Source: Guyparkeria hydrothermalis (GTDB lineage Bacteria > Pseudomonadota > Gammaproteobacteria > Halothiobacillales > Halothiobacillaceae). From it: a stretch of DNA of 64,000 bases. The position numbers and the translations under genes were made by a program. The notes under the pieces are model-generated. The model did no database searches and had not been told where the DNA came from. It worked only from the letters and a program-made list of their open reading frames with translations. This document shows, piece after piece, positions 1-9,600 of the stretch. The number at the start of each line of letters is the position of its first letter. Within the stretch, counting starts at the first letter, position 1. The stretch lies in contig NZ_JAJSED010000001.1 in assembly GCF_023555385.1 (NCBI RefSeq), positions 186,001-250,000 of the forward strand. Reading direction: 5' to 3'.

Positions 1-213
1 GCGCTCGAGCTTCTCGGCAGCCGCCTTCTTGGCCGCCTCGATCTCTTTCGGCGGCTTGGTGTTCGCGTCCTGATCGTGCCGGCTCACCCGGCCCCAGGCG
101 GACTTCTGCTTGCCTTTCTTTCCGCCTTTCTTTCCGCCTTTCTTGCCGCCCTTGTTGCCCTTCTGGCCCAGGCCGGCCTGGAGAAGCTGATCCTGAAGAG
201 ATCCCTTGCTCAT
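1..213 (-). CDS. DUF2058 family protein, N-terminal part (runs off the window edge)
   Basis: This is the first 71 codons of a minus-strand gene cut by the window start. The protein begins MSKGSLQDQLLQAGL, which matches the N-terminus of DUF2058 proteins such as E. coli YaiL, proposed nucleic-acid-associated proteins. It is followed by a lysine/glycine-rich tract (residues about 18-35) made of repeated GGKK units, encoded by a 12-bp tandem repeat, then a charged helix (about residues 55-71). The ATG is at 211-213. Family assignment rests on the N-terminal motif and basic composition only, because the rest of the gene is missing. It is divergent from the downstream helicase gene. Confidence 0.7.
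   Translation of the reverse strand, partial: MSKGSLQDQLLQAGLGQKGNKGGKKGGKKGGKKGKQKSAWGRVSRHDQDANTKPPKEIEAAKKAAAEKLER
112..155. repeat. 12-bp tandem repeat inside the DUF2058 gene
   Basis: About three copies of the unit CCTTTCTTTCCG stand in tandem, the last copy imperfect (CCTTTCTTGCCG). On the coding (minus) strand they read as repeated Gly-Gly-Lys-Lys. The unit length is a multiple of three, so copy-number change would keep the frame. Confidence 0.75.
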
Positions 214-516
214 CGTGCGCCATGTTCGTGTGGATGGGGAATCGGCGAGTCTACCAGCTTGGCCGGCCGGCCCGACCGGGAGATTTTCCGATGGCAATTG
301 CGCAAAGGTGCTATCCTGCGCGCCTCGGATAGACCAGTCCTGCCGAGCCAAGTCCTGACGGCGTGTCGACGACATGCCCTCAAACCCCGCGTTTTCCTTG
401 CCGACTGGCGTGCGTTCCCTCCCCGGGACCGTGTGACGGGAAACGCCATGCCATTCGAGACGCCATGATTGCCATGGCCTCCATGCGCCGAGCGTCTCCC
501 AAGGAAAATCATCTCT
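214..516. other. Intergenic region between the divergent DUF2058 and rhlE genes
   Basis: This 303-bp region separates two divergent genes and must hold both promoters. No hairpin with a T-tract and no strong -35/-10 pair is evident. Weak candidates for the rhlE direction lie near 285-315 (TTCCGA, then TGCTAT 17 bp later). An AAGGA ribosome site at 501-505 serves the downstream gene. Open frames across the region look like shadow frames of high-GC DNA. Confidence 0.4.
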
Positions 517-1872
517 ATGTTGTTCTCTGAACTGGGCCTTCGCCCGGACATCCAGCGCGCCATCGAAGAGCGCGGCTACACCAAGCCCACCCCGATCCAG
601 GCCAAGGCCATCCCGGCAGTCCTCTCCGGCGGCGACCTGCTCGCTGCCGCGCAGACCGGTACCGGCAAGACCGCCGGCTTTACCCTGCCGCTGCTCGAGC
701 GCCTGATGGCGACGCACCCGGAAGGCGGCCATAAGGGTGGCAAGCGCCCGGTACGCGCGCTGATCCTCACCCCGACCCGCGAGCTGGCCGCCCAGGTCGA
801 GCAGAGCGTGCTCGACTACGGCCACCACCTGCCGCTGAAATCGATGGTCATGTTCGGCGGAGTGGGCATCAACCCGCAGATCGACAAGCTCAAGCGTGGC
901 GTCGACATCCTCGTCGCCACGCCGGGCCGCCTGCTCGACCACCACGGCCAGGGCACCGTCGACCTGTCGCAGGTCGAGATCCTGGTACTGGACGAAGCCG
1001 ACCGCATGCTCGACATGGGCTTCATCCACGACATCAAGAAGGTGCTAAAGATCGTCCCGGAGAAGCGCCAGAACCTGCTGTTCTCGGCCACCTTCTCCGA
1101 CGACATCCGCAAGCTTGCGCAAGGCCTGCTGGACAACCCGGAGGAGATCTCGGTCACGCCGCGCAACACCACCGTCGAGGCGGTCAGCCAGTCGGTCTAC
1201 GAGGTCGACCGCGACAAGAAGCGCGAGCTGCTGGCGGAGCTCCTGATCACCGAGGACTGGCACCAGGTACTGGTGTTCACCCGCACCAAGCACGGCGCCA
1301 ACCGTCTGGCCGAGTACCTATCCAAGCGCGACATCCCGGCGATGGCGATCCACGGCAACAAGAGCCAGTCGGCCCGCACCAAGGCGCTGGAATCGTTCAA
1401 GAACGGTTCCATCCGCGTGCTGGCGGCCACCGACATCGCCGCGCGCGGCATCGACATCGCCCAGCTGCCCTACGTGGTCAACTTCGAGCTGCCCAATGTC
1501 GCCGAGGACTACGTCCACCGCATCGGCCGTACCGGCCGCGCGGGCGAGTCCGGCGAGGCGGTATCCCTGGTCTGCGTCGACGAGCACAAGCTGCTGGCCG
1601 ACATCGAGCGCCTGACCAAGCAGAAGCTCACCCGCCACGTCATGCCCGGCTTCGAGCCGGACCCGAACGCCAAGCCCGAGCCGATCCCGAACGGCCGCAA
1701 TGGCGGTGGCCGTCGCGGCGGCGGTGGCCGTCCTGGCGGTGGCGGACGAGGTGGTCCCCGCGGTGGACGCGGTGGCGGTCAGGGTCGCGGCCCCGGCGGC
1801 GGTGGTCGCCCGGGTGGCGGTCGTGGCAACGGTGGTCGTCGTGGTGGCGGTGGGCGTAGCGGTAACCGCTAA
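517..1872 (+). CDS. rhlE: DEAD-box ATP-dependent RNA helicase, RhlE type
   Basis: The 451-aa product is a superfamily 2 RNA helicase that unwinds short RNA duplexes, acting in RNA decay or ribosome assembly. Visible motifs are the Q-motif region (GYTKPTPIQ), Walker A AQTGTGKT (about residues 45-52), PTREL, TPGR, DEAD (159-162), SAT (190-192) and HRIGRTGR. The last ~65 residues are a Gly/Arg-rich RGG-like tail typical of RhlE/SrmB-type helicases and likely to bind RNA. The start at 517 follows an AAGGA site 11 bp upstream; an in-frame ATG at 469 lacks one and would add a non-conserved extension. A terminator follows the gene. Confidence 0.93.
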   Translation: MLFSELGLRPDIQRAIEERGYTKPTPIQAKAIPAVLSGGDLLAAAQTGTGKTAGFTLPLLERLMATHPEGGHKGGKRPVRALILTPTRELAAQVEQSVLDYGHHLPLKSMVMFGGVGINPQIDKLKRGVDILVATPGRLLDHHGQGTVDLSQVEILVLDEADRMLDMGFIHDIKKVLKIVPEKRQNLLFSATFSDDIRKLAQGLLDNPEEISVTPRNTTVEAVSQSVYEVDRDKKRELLAELLITEDWHQVLVFTRTKHGANRLAEYLSKRDIPAMAIHGNKSQSARTKALESFKNGSIRVLAATDIAARGIDIAQLPYVVNFELPNVAEDYVHRIGRTGRAGESGEAVSLVCVDEHKLLADIERLTKQKLTRHVMPGFEPDPNAKPEPIPNGRNGGGRRGGGGRPGGGGRGGPRGGRGGGQGRGPGGGGRPGGGRGNGGRRGGGGRSGNR

Positions 1873-1914
1873 AGCCTAGTTCGTCGGCTTCGGCTGATCG
1901 CACCCAGAAACACG

Positions 1915-1943
1915 AACGCCCGGCCATGTGCCGGGCGTTTTTC
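1915..1943 (+). terminator. Intrinsic terminator after rhlE
   Basis: A perfect 10-bp stem (AACGCCCGGC paired with GCCGGGCGTT) with a 5-nt loop is followed by a T run. It lies 42 bp past the rhlE stop. Confidence 0.9.
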
Positions 1944-2050
1944 GTTTCAGCCGATGGTCGTTCATAGACAGCGTCTCTGTGCAGCCCCAGGGATTCGGAC
2001 GATGTATGGGGGTCTATTCTCGGTTGGTGGCAAACCCGAGGCGCCTGGTA

Positions 2051-3058
2051 ATGCCGATGACCATCAGAGTTGGTGCGATACAGATGAAGTGTTTGCCCGG
2101 CAGGGTTAATCACAACCTGGATCATGCCGAGGAACTGGTTCGTCAGGCGGCGGATCAGGGGGCGTCGCTTGTCCTGTTGCCGGAGCTGATGCCGAACGGT
2201 TACATGTTGGTCGAAGCCATTTGGGACACGGCTGAAACCATCAGCGGAGAGGTGGTCGGCTGGCTATTACGTACTGCACGGCGGTTCGGGATTTATCTGG
2301 GTTTCAGTTTCCTGGAGGCGGAAGGAGAGGACTTCTACAACGCTTTCGTGCTTGCAAACCCCGCGGGGGAGTTGTTGGGGCGCGTACGCAAGGAGCCACC
2401 GGCTTCCGTGGAGTCGTATTTTTACACGGCGGGTAATGACCGGCACGTCATTGAAACGGCAATTGGTCGGATCGGCGTGGCGATCTGCTACGAGAATCTG
2501 TTGTTCGATCGGATTTCATTCCTTCAGGAAGCGCACATCGATCTGGTGTTGGCGCCTTTCGCCGCGTTGCGGCCCAGAGCCTTTATCCCCGGTGATATCA
2601 AGCGATTCGATGCGATGCTCCTGAACATGCGTTCCATCCATTCTCGAACGCTTGGCGTGCCGATGGTAATGGCGGACCAGGTCGGGCTGTTGAGAACAGA
2701 GCTTCCAGGACACCTGCCTGACCTGAGAAGCAGCTTCCCCGGCCTGTCGTGCATCGTGGACGCGGATGGGACGGTCAAAAAAGAGCTGGGTGATGAAGAG
2801 GGCGTTATCGTCTCCGATGTCTCTGTCGGAGGAAAAAACGGACAGGCCAAGGGTTTCCGCCCCAGGAAATACGGAAAAATCTGGAGTGTACCCGTTCCCT
2901 GGTATGCCTTTACTTGGCCAATGAGCCAGAGATGGGGCGAGAAATCATATGCCACGAATCCTCGAAGAAGAGCGCGTGCCGTGGCGATTAGTGGGCGTGT
3001 CGAAGAACGCGTTGTGCTACCCGGCGGCCATGCCGATTCCACGCAGGCGCGTGGCTGA
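2051..3058 (+). CDS. Carbon-nitrogen hydrolase (nitrilase superfamily)
   Basis: The 335-aa product belongs to the nitrilase/amidase superfamily, which hydrolyses non-peptide C-N bonds in the cytoplasm. The Glu-Lys-Cys triad is visible: E45 in LLPELMPNG, K114 in GRVRKE and C146 in GVAICYEN. The substrate cannot be told. The ATG at 2051 (or 2057) starts directly at the conserved first strand (TIRVGAIQM); earlier in-frame starts overlap the rhlE terminator. The C-terminus carries an unusual ~60-residue tail rich in Arg, Trp and Pro. Base composition is visibly less GC-rich than the neighbours, which together with its isolation hints at horizontal acquisition. Confidence 0.82.
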   Translation: MPMTIRVGAIQMKCLPGRVNHNLDHAEELVRQAADQGASLVLLPELMPNGYMLVEAIWDTAETISGEVVGWLLRTARRFGIYLGFSFLEAEGEDFYNAFVLANPAGELLGRVRKEPPASVESYFYTAGNDRHVIETAIGRIGVAICYENLLFDRISFLQEAHIDLVLAPFAALRPRAFIPGDIKRFDAMLLNMRSIHSRTLGVPMVMADQVGLLRTELPGHLPDLRSSFPGLSCIVDADGTVKKELGDEEGVIVSDVSVGGKNGQAKGFRPRKYGKIWSVPVPWYAFTWPMSQRWGEKSYATNPRRRARAVAISGRVEERVVLPGGHADSTQARG

Positions 3059-3082
3059 CCTTTGGCGAGGAATTCGTGAGCA

Positions 3083-3746
3083 ATGAAATTCACCAAAGAC
3101 AAGACCATCCGCCTGTCCGAGTCCTACGCGGAGCAGGGCGTCCCGAACGGCTGGTTCGAGGAGTTCTATCGAGGGGCCGAGGGCGACGTTAACGGCATCT
3201 ACTGGGACGACCTCGCGCCCAATCCGATGCTAGTCGCCTGGCTGGAGGAGCAGGCCGCTGCGGCGGGCAAGCGGGCCGTCACGGTGGGCTGCGGGCTCGG
3301 GGACGACGCGGAACGGCTGGCACAGGCCGGCTATGCCGTCACGGCATTCGATATCTCGCCCACGGCCGTCGAGATGTGTTGGCAGCGCTTCCCGGACAGC
3401 CCGGTGGATTACCGGGTGGGGGGATCTCTTCGACCCGGAGCCTGCCTGGGTGAGGGGCTTCGATCTGGTGTACGAGTGCAATACCACCCAGATCCTCGCC
3501 GAGCCTCAGCGCAGCCAGTCGATCGAGGCGATCGCCGAGCTGGCCGCGCCGGGCGGCGTGGTGCTGGTGTCATGCCGCAGCCGGGAGCCGGACGACCATT
3601 CGCTGGCGTTCCCGGTTCCGCTGGACCGCGACGAGATCGACGGCTATCGCCGTGCGGGGCTGGTCGAGCGCGAGTTCGATGCCTACGACGACCACCAGGA
3701 CCCGCCGGTGCCGCATTTCTTCGCGGTGTACGAGCGCCCGGCCTGA
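3083..3746 (+). pseudogene. Class I SAM-dependent methyltransferase, broken by a frameshift
   Basis: The N-terminal half (from ATG 3083) reads as a TPMT-like class I methyltransferase: an N-terminal segment with GWFEEFYRG, then the SAM-binding motif AVTVGCGLGDD and the acidic turn VTAFDISP. The homology then continues in another frame (DLFDPEPAW, FDLVYECNT, LAAPGGVVLVSCR) to the stop at 3744-3746. The switch is at a run of six G at 3418-3423, where removing one G restores one continuous ~220-aa protein. The full protein is therefore not made as the sequence stands, unless ribosomes slip or the run is a sequencing error. A GAGG site is at 3067-3070. Confidence 0.85.
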
Positions 3747-3773
3747 GCTGACGCTATTGCCCGGCACAAAGCA

Positions 3774-3801
3774 AAACGCCCAGCCGATTGGCTGGGCGTT
3801 T
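3774..3801. terminator. Bidirectional terminator next to the cbbQ remnant
   Basis: A 12-bp stem (AAACGCCCAGCC with GGCTGGGCGTTT) and 4-nt loop, with an A run on one side that gives a T run on the minus strand. It is nearly identical to the terminator behind the intact cbbQ at 5324-5351 and belongs to the duplicated block. Confidence 0.88.
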
Positions 3802-3824
3802 GTCGGTCCGGCGGGCCTTTCTCG

Positions 3825-3989
3825 TTACGAGAAGAACGCGCTGACTGCCGAGTCGAGGGTGTCGCGCATGTCCGGGTCGTCGGTGATCGGACGGAGCAGG
3901 GTCATGGAGTAGGCGGCGCGCGGGTCGACGCCCTTGGCGATCGGGCTGCGAACGTAGACCAGAAGACCGGCGGAGACGTTGTCGTCGAG
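3825..3989 (-). pseudogene. Truncated copy of the cbbQ 3' end
   Basis: Read on the minus strand in the cbbQ frame, this 165-bp stretch encodes 54 residues and a stop that align without gaps to the CbbQ C-terminus, for example SPIAKGVDPRAAYSMTL against [17 protein letters not shown] and an identical end [12 protein letters not shown]. The nucleotide match to 5375-5539 stops sharply at 3989. There is no start codon, Walker A or Walker B region. The terminator is also duplicated. The copy is diverged (roughly a quarter of the residues differ), so the event is not recent, or the donor was a related but different cbbQ. Confidence 0.9.
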
Positions 3990-4114
3990 TCAACGAAACG
4001 TGCCTGATCGAACCCCGTCGGGGTGACGTTGACGATGGCGCCAACGACGGGAAACGCGTCCAGAGTTGCCTATAGTCGCAGCAGGGCCGGATGGTGCCCG
4101 AGGGGGCGACATCC

Positions 4115-4695
4115 ATGAAGATACGCAGCGCGACTAGGGCTGATTGCCGGGCGGTGGCCGAGCTCGCCCTGATGGCGGGCGAGGGCATACCGGCGTATTT
4201 CTGGCAGCAGTCGGTGAGCCCCGGGGAGGAGATCCTGGAGGTGGGTACGCGCAATGCCTGCTCGGAGACCGAGAACTTCTCCTACCGCAATGCCCGCGCC
4301 TTGCCATCATCGATGATCGTGTCGCCGGCATGATCCTCGCCTACCGGCTGCCGGATGCCGAACACGCGGAGAGCCTTGATGACATGCCCGAGTTCATCCG
4401 CCCGCTGATCGAGCTCGAGCAGTGCGTGCCGTCGAGCTTCTATATCAACATGCTGGCGACCTATCCGGACTTCCGTGGCATGGGCGTGGGGACGCATCTG
4501 ATGGGCATCGTCGATGGTTGGGCGGTCGAGGCCGGCTGTTATCTCGCGAGCATCGAGGTGTTCGAGCAGAACGAGGGCGCGCTGCGTCTTTATCGCCGGC
4601 TTGGTTATGCGGAGCAGGCGAGGCGTCGCGTGGTTCCGCATCCGAGCCACCCGTACACCGGTGACATTGTGCTGCTGACGAAGCGGGTCCGCTGA
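4115..4695 (+). pseudogene. GNAT-family N-acetyltransferase, frameshifted
   Basis: From the ATG at 4115 (site AGGGGG 9 bp upstream) the protein begins MKIRSATRADCRAVAEL, a typical GNAT start, and runs to about 4297. Homology then continues in a different frame with LAIIDDRVAGMILAYRL, the acetyl-CoA loop YPDFRGMGVGTHLM and the C-terminal EVFEQNEGALRLYRRLGY, ending at 4695. A change of one lost or two gained bases near 4293-4302 (sequence CCCGCGCC) explains it. Repaired, the product would be about 193 aa, normal for a GNAT enzyme. It lies inside the decayed island between the two cbbQ 3' ends. Confidence 0.85.
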
Positions 4696-4749
4696 TACTG
4701 CTACGGCTGCGGCCGACGTCGTGCTGGAACGGCCATGAGCCGCGGTACG

Positions 4750-5169
4750 TTACTGCCGCTGGCGCAGCGTCCTGACTTCGGCCTTGCCGGCACCCTGGGT
4801 GCGCTTCTTGCGCTGCTGGAGTTGGTACAGGGCCGCGGCGAAGTCGCTCTGCAGGTACTGGACGGTCCGTAGACCGCGAGGTAGGTAGATCTCGAGGATG
4901 TACGGGACCGGATCGAAGAGTGAATGGCGCGCCTGAGGGCGCAGTTGGCGCCAGGCCAGTTCGATACGTCGTTCGCCGAGGTCGTCGACAAAGATGATCT
5001 CGTTTTCGTCCATGACTGCCAGATACTGGGCCCGGCAGATGGGTATGAACAGACAGTTCCTGTTCGCGTGAGCGAACAGTAGCCGTGCGTTGTTGTAGAT
5101 GTCAGCAGCCAGCAACCTGCGTTCTCGACGAACGGCCACCCCCCTTTCGAAAGACTCGATAGTCTCCAT
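4750..5169 (-). CDS. Hypothetical protein (139 aa)
   Basis: An intact frame starts at the ATG at 5167-5169 with a GGAGG site 5 bp upstream (plus-strand CCTCC at 5175-5179), which supports it as real. The protein is soluble, begins METIESFERGVAVRRERRLL, contains a mixed alpha/beta middle (YLAVMDENEIIFVDDLGERRI) and ends in a basic, Gln/Arg-rich helix. I do not recognise the family. It is transcribed towards the broken GNAT gene and sits between the duplicated cbbQ ends, so it may have arrived with that insertion. Confidence 0.65.
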   Translation of the reverse strand: METIESFERGVAVRRERRLLAADIYNNARLLFAHANRNCLFIPICRAQYLAVMDENEIIFVDDLGERRIELAWRQLRPQARHSLFDPVPYILEIYLPRGLRTVQYLQSDFAAALYQLQQRKKRTQGAGKAEVRTLRQRQ

Positions 5170-5323
5170 GGCAGCCTCCAGGCCGACAGGCGGGTTTTAT
5201 GCCACGAGATCCACATCTCGCATATGGGAATGTAGATGTGCGCTCGGGGATTTTCACGACTCTAGAGCGGGTAGCGGACGGCACAGGCCGACCCGGTGCC
5301 GGTAAACATCGGCCCCAAAAGCA

Positions 5324-5351
5324 AAACGCCCAGCCAATTGGCTGGGCGTTT
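5324..5351. terminator. Terminator behind cbbQ (end of the cso-dab locus)
   Basis: A 12-bp stem (AAACGCCCAGCC/GGCTGGGCGTTT) with a 4-nt loop and a T tract on the minus strand, 24 bp past the cbbQ stop. It closes the long minus-strand carboxysome/DAB locus. Confidence 0.9.
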
Positions 5352-5374
5352 GTCGTTCGGGTTGGCGTTTCTCG

Positions 5375-6214
5375 TTACGAGAAGAACGCGCTGACTGCCG
5401 AGTCGAGGGTGTCGCGCATGTCTGGGTCGTCGGTGATCGGACGGACCAGGGTCATGGAGCAGGCGGCGCGCGGGTCGATGCCCTTCGAGATCAGGTTGCC
5501 CGCGTAGACCAGCAGACGGGTGGAGACGCCCTCGTCGAGGCCGTGGCCCTTGAGGTTGCGCGCGCGCTGGGCGATCTCGACCAGCTTGCCGGCCGTGTCG
5601 CGGTCGACGCCCGTCTCGTGGACGAGGATCTCGGTCTCGGTATCCGGGTCCGGATAGTCGAAGTCGAGTGCGCCGAAACGCTGCTTGGTCGACTGCTTCA
5701 GATCTTTCATCAGGTTCTGGTAGCCCGGGTTGTAGGAGATGACGATCTGGAAGTCGGGGTGTGCCTCGACCAGTTCGCCCTTCTTCTCCAGCGGCAGAAC
5801 GCGACGGTGGTCGGTCAGCGGGTGGATGACGACCGTGGTGTCCTGGCGCGCCTCGACCACTTCATCGAGGTAGCAGATCGCGCCCATGCGGGCGGCGGTG
5901 GTCAGCGGGCCGTCCTGCCAGCGCGTACCGTCCTTGTCGAGCAGGTAGCGGCCGACGAGATCCGAGGCGGTCATGTCCTCGTTACAGGCCACGCTGATCA
6001 GCGGACGCTGCAGCTTCCAGGCCATGTACTCGATGAAGCGGGTCTTGCCCGAGCCGGTGGGGCCCTTGAGCATCATCGGCATGCGGGCCTTGTAGGCGGC
6101 CTCGTAGAGGTCGACCTCGTCGTGGACCGGGCGGTAGTAGGGCTCGGTCTGGATGCGGTACTGGTCCGCATCCGCACTGTTGGTCCCTTGCTGGGGGCTC
6201 TGATCAAACAACAT
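5375..6214 (-). CDS. cbbQ: Rubisco activase AAA+ subunit CbbQ
   Basis: The 279-aa product is a MoxR-type AAA+ ATPase that forms hexamers with CbbO and uses ATP to remove inhibitory sugar phosphates from form I Rubisco. Walker A is GPTGSGKT (residues 51-58) and Walker B is ICYLDEV with D117-E118; a long beta-hairpin insert ([16 protein letters not shown]) follows, and the C-terminal domain ends SAVSAFFS. Length matches CbbQ family members. It is the last gene of the locus, 78 bp after the PII-like gene, and is separated from its partner cbbO by the dab genes. Its 3' end is duplicated at 3825-3989. Confidence 0.95.
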   Translation of the reverse strand: MLFDQSPQQGTNSADADQYRIQTEPYYRPVHDEVDLYEAAYKARMPMMLKGPTGSGKTRFIEYMAWKLQRPLISVACNEDMTASDLVGRYLLDKDGTRWQDGPLTTAARMGAICYLDEVVEARQDTTVVIHPLTDHRRVLPLEKKGELVEAHPDFQIVISYNPGYQNLMKDLKQSTKQRFGALDFDYPDPDTETEILVHETGVDRDTAGKLVEIAQRARNLKGHGLDEGVSTRLLVYAGNLISKGIDPRAACSMTLVRPITDDPDMRDTLDSAVSAFFS

Positions 6215-6292
6215 GTTGCACTCTCGATTCTGTAGGGGGTATCGGGTGGCGCCCCGATTGCAATGTTCCGTTGGGACGCAATCCTACCGCGA

Positions 6293-6619
6293 TCAGCCCT
6301 TGAACTTAACCAGACGGCTGACCTGGATGTCGGAGACGAAGACCACGCCGCTGTGTTTGTCGAAGAACGGGGCGAAACCTTCGAGCAGCGGCTCGACCAG
6401 TTCTTCGGGGACGGCGGCGATGATCATGATCAGCACCTCGTCCTCGTTGAACATCAGGTGGCCTTCGTGGAAGCCCTGGCTGCCCTTGCCGGACAGGTTA
6501 CCCACGATGGTGTAACCCTTGACGTCGGCACGGTCGAGGAGGTCGGTGGCGAATTCCTGGTGCTCGCCCTCGATGATGATCTCGAGCTTCTTCAGCGGGT
6601 TGAGTTTGAGATTGCTCAT
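6293..6619 (-). CDS. Carboxysome-associated PII-like protein (CPII type)
   Basis: The 108-aa product resembles PII-like signalling proteins found in carboxysome/DAB loci; a characterised member from Thiomonas binds adenine nucleotides and bicarbonate. Visible are the beta-alpha-beta start (KKLEIIIEGEHQEFATDLLDRADVKGYTIV), a T-loop-like segment GNLSGKGSQGFHEG and the second half with VLIMIIAAVPEE. The uridylylated tyrosine context of GlnB is absent, so a nitrogen role is unlikely. It starts with an ATGA overlap on the dabA stop (6616-6619), which implies translational coupling. Inference: it senses energy or bicarbonate state and adjusts DabAB. Confidence 0.88.
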   Translation of the reverse strand: MSNLKLNPLKKLEIIIEGEHQEFATDLLDRADVKGYTIVGNLSGKGSQGFHEGHLMFNEDEVLIMIIAAVPEELVEPLLEGFAPFFDKHSGVVFVSDIQVSRLVKFKG

Positions 6620-9600
6620 GCAGGGCTCTCCTCTGCGTCGTTGGATTCCAGTTGCTTGGCGCGCTGGGGCGCCGGCCCCAGATCGATCCAGTCACCGCGG
6701 TCGAAGTAATGCAGATGGCCGGATTCGGGGTCGGCGACCACCACGTTGACCCAGCCGTTGACGATCAGGCTCAGCGCCTTGGGCACGCGCCCGGCGGCGG
6801 CGAGCACGTGCGGTACCGGCGCCTCGACGATCACCAGCAAGCGCAGCGGCTCGTGGTAGGGGCGACCGTCCTTGAGCACCGTCTGCGAGGGCAGCCCGGT
6901 GCGGATGTCGGACAGGTTGCCGCTCATCACGCCGAAGCGCCCGGCGACGTTGTGATAGGCCTTGGAACCGCTGCCGAAGCCTTCGTTGTCGACGGCGGAG
7001 AAGTAGTGCTCGAGGTTGATCCACTCGCCGATGATCAACGGACCGGAGAGGATGGTATCGAGCAGGCGGCCCTTGGGGTCGAGCTTGTAGTCGTACGACA
7101 GCAGGAAGCTGCGGCCGTCGAGGTCCATGTCCTCGGTCAGATGGCGGCCACCGACGACCACCGCCGCGTTGCGCGCCAGACCCCACTCGGGGCGTACCTG
7201 GGTCCAGTCGCTGGTGTTGCGCTGGATGTGACGGAACGCGGTGGTGGTGTCGAGGTCCGGGTCGACGTTCTCCTCCAGCGTCGGCAGGCGCTCGGCGGCA
7301 CAGAGTCGGCTCGCGGCACGCAGGCCGTTGCGCAGTCGTTCCATGTAGACCAGGTGGCTGGTCGGCAGGAGATCCAGATCGTGCAGGGCGATCTCGTCCG
7401 AGGTGGTGTTGTGCTGCGCCGGGACGAACCAGGTGTCATCCGGGATGTGGATGTCCTGTTCGGCGAGGCGGCGGCGCACCTCGGACTTGTTCGCCATCTG
7501 CGCGAGCACGCGCGCCGAGACCAGCCCGTGGCCGCCGCCGCAGGCACCGCAGTCGAGTGCGGACTCGTAGGGGTTGTTGTCCGACTGGCTGGCGTGACCG
7601 GCGAGGATGACGAAGCGCGAGAAGTTCTCGTTCATCCCCATCATCCGCAGCGCCTGGCCGACGAAATAGACCTGCTCGTCGGTGGAGAAGCCGATCTTGC
7701 CCAGCCGCTCCATCTGCATGGAGACGAACGACGGGTTGATGCGGTACTCGTCGCGCAGCGTCTCGATGAACTCGGCCTCGGCCGCCGGGCTCAGGGCGAA
7801 CTGGCGGGCGAACTCGGAGGTGCCCTCCTTGTTGCCCATCGCGATCTCGCGCAGCTCGCGGATCATCGAGTCGGTGATCGCGTCTCGGTCGATGCCGAGC
7901 TGCTGGCCGATGGCCTGCACGATCGTCACCCGCTGCAGCGAGCGGACGATCGAGTCGGCCTGCTCGCGCGAGAGCTTGTCGATCAGCAGACGGGTCGAGG
8001 CGCCCTTGGGCTCGATGCGGTTGCGCCAGCGGTCGTAGACGCGCGGCGCGACGGTCTTGCCGATCATGTCGAAGCCGAACAGCAGGCCGATCGCCTCGAC
8101 GGTGAAGTACGGCGAGAGCACCGAGCTCTTCACGTCGTGCAGCACGTGGCTGGCCGAGGAGTAGAAGTCGGTCTCGATCTGCGTCGCGCCGGTGGGGACT
8201 TCCAGCACCACGTTCTTGGGTGTGATCTGCACCGGACAGAGATCCAGCTCGGTGCCCTTGCCCAGGCCGATGAAGCTGACCGGCACGCCGAAGAAGCCGG
8301 CAATGCCGAAGGTCTGGTAGTCGCCGACGTGCTCGAGCTGGCGACGGATGCGCTCGGAGCGCACGTCGATGCAGAACAGCGCCTGGGCGAACGGACGCTT
8401 TTCGCGCTTGGCCGGCGGCAGCAGCTTGATCTCGTTGAGGACCGATTTGCGGTAGACCGCCTCCATGGCGCGCAGCCACATCATGCCCTCGCCATCCTCG
8501 AACTCGTCGAGCAGGGCGAGCAGGGTGTCGATCTGGTCGGCATCCAGCGCCTTGAGCGCCTCGGTCTGCCCGGCGGCCTCGGCCAGCGACAGCAGGCGGT
8601 CGGCCTGCCGGCGTGCCTCGGCGATCCGCTCGTCGTGCAGGTACTCGGGCAGCAGGCGGTTGATGTGGCCAGGGTGCTTGTGCGCCAGGGCGTCGTCGAC
8701 ACGATGGGCCCACTCCGGCCGGACGGTGCCGCCGTGGTAGGCCTGGCGCAGGTAGCACTCGGCGGTGTGCTGCTCGAGATAGGCCGCCAGATCCGGGTAG
8801 GTGGCGGGCAGGCGCTTGCGACGGGCGTGCTCGCGGATCAGCGCCAGCCCCAGCACCAGCCGGATGGCCAGGAAGTCGATCAGGTCGGCCGGGTAGGTCT
8901 GCGACCAGTGGTAGCGACTGGCCGACGAGCGCCAGCGGATGAAGCCGGCCCAGCCGTGCAGGCGGGTCAGCTCGCGGGTGATCAGGCCGTCCCAGTGGGA
9001 CTCCTCGATGCCCAGTTCCCCGAGGACGTAGGCGATAACGCCCTCGGCGGAGGTGTCCTGCGCGAGGATCTTCTTGATGTGCAGGCCGCGCAGGAACAGG
9101 CGGAGGTTGCGCTTGGCCAGCGCGCTCCATGCAGTGAAGAAACCATGCTCCCGGCCCGGCATCTGCAGGGTCGACTGGCCTTCGTCGAAGAAGTCCAGGC
9201 AGCTCTTGATCACCAGCTCGTCGAGCGTGGTGCCGATCTCGGTGCCGAACAGCAGGTCGATGGACTCGTAAAGCGGCCGCTCGGGCGGGAACTGTGCCGC
9301 GAGGCGTTCCTGGAGCGCGTCGATGTCGGCGGTCGTCTCGCCGCAGGGCGTCGCCTCGCCGTCGATCGCGCACTTGATGTCTTCGGCATCCGCTAGGTCG
9401 AGCCGCTCGCCGACGGTCTCCGGCGTATTGCACAGCAGCGTCTGCAGCATGCCGTGGAGATCGAGGTCGCCGATGGCCTCGCGCTCGGCCAGGAAGCGCT
9501 GGATGTCGTCACCGAGGGTGGCGTCGTCGACCTTGCCCTCGGCGTGATAACGCTGGTAGTCCTTGCGCGGCAGGAACGCCCGGCCGTGGAATAGCCGCTC

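Noticed and set aside
3990-4085. Extension of the cbbQ remnant upstream of 3989
   Set aside because: Similarity to the intact gene ends abruptly; the following bases give no CbbQ-like residues in any minus frame.
6652-9396. 914-codon open frame antisense to dabA
   Set aside because: It is a shadow frame of high-GC coding DNA. dabA has all family motifs and coupled neighbours, while the antisense frame has no ribosome site or recognisable domain.
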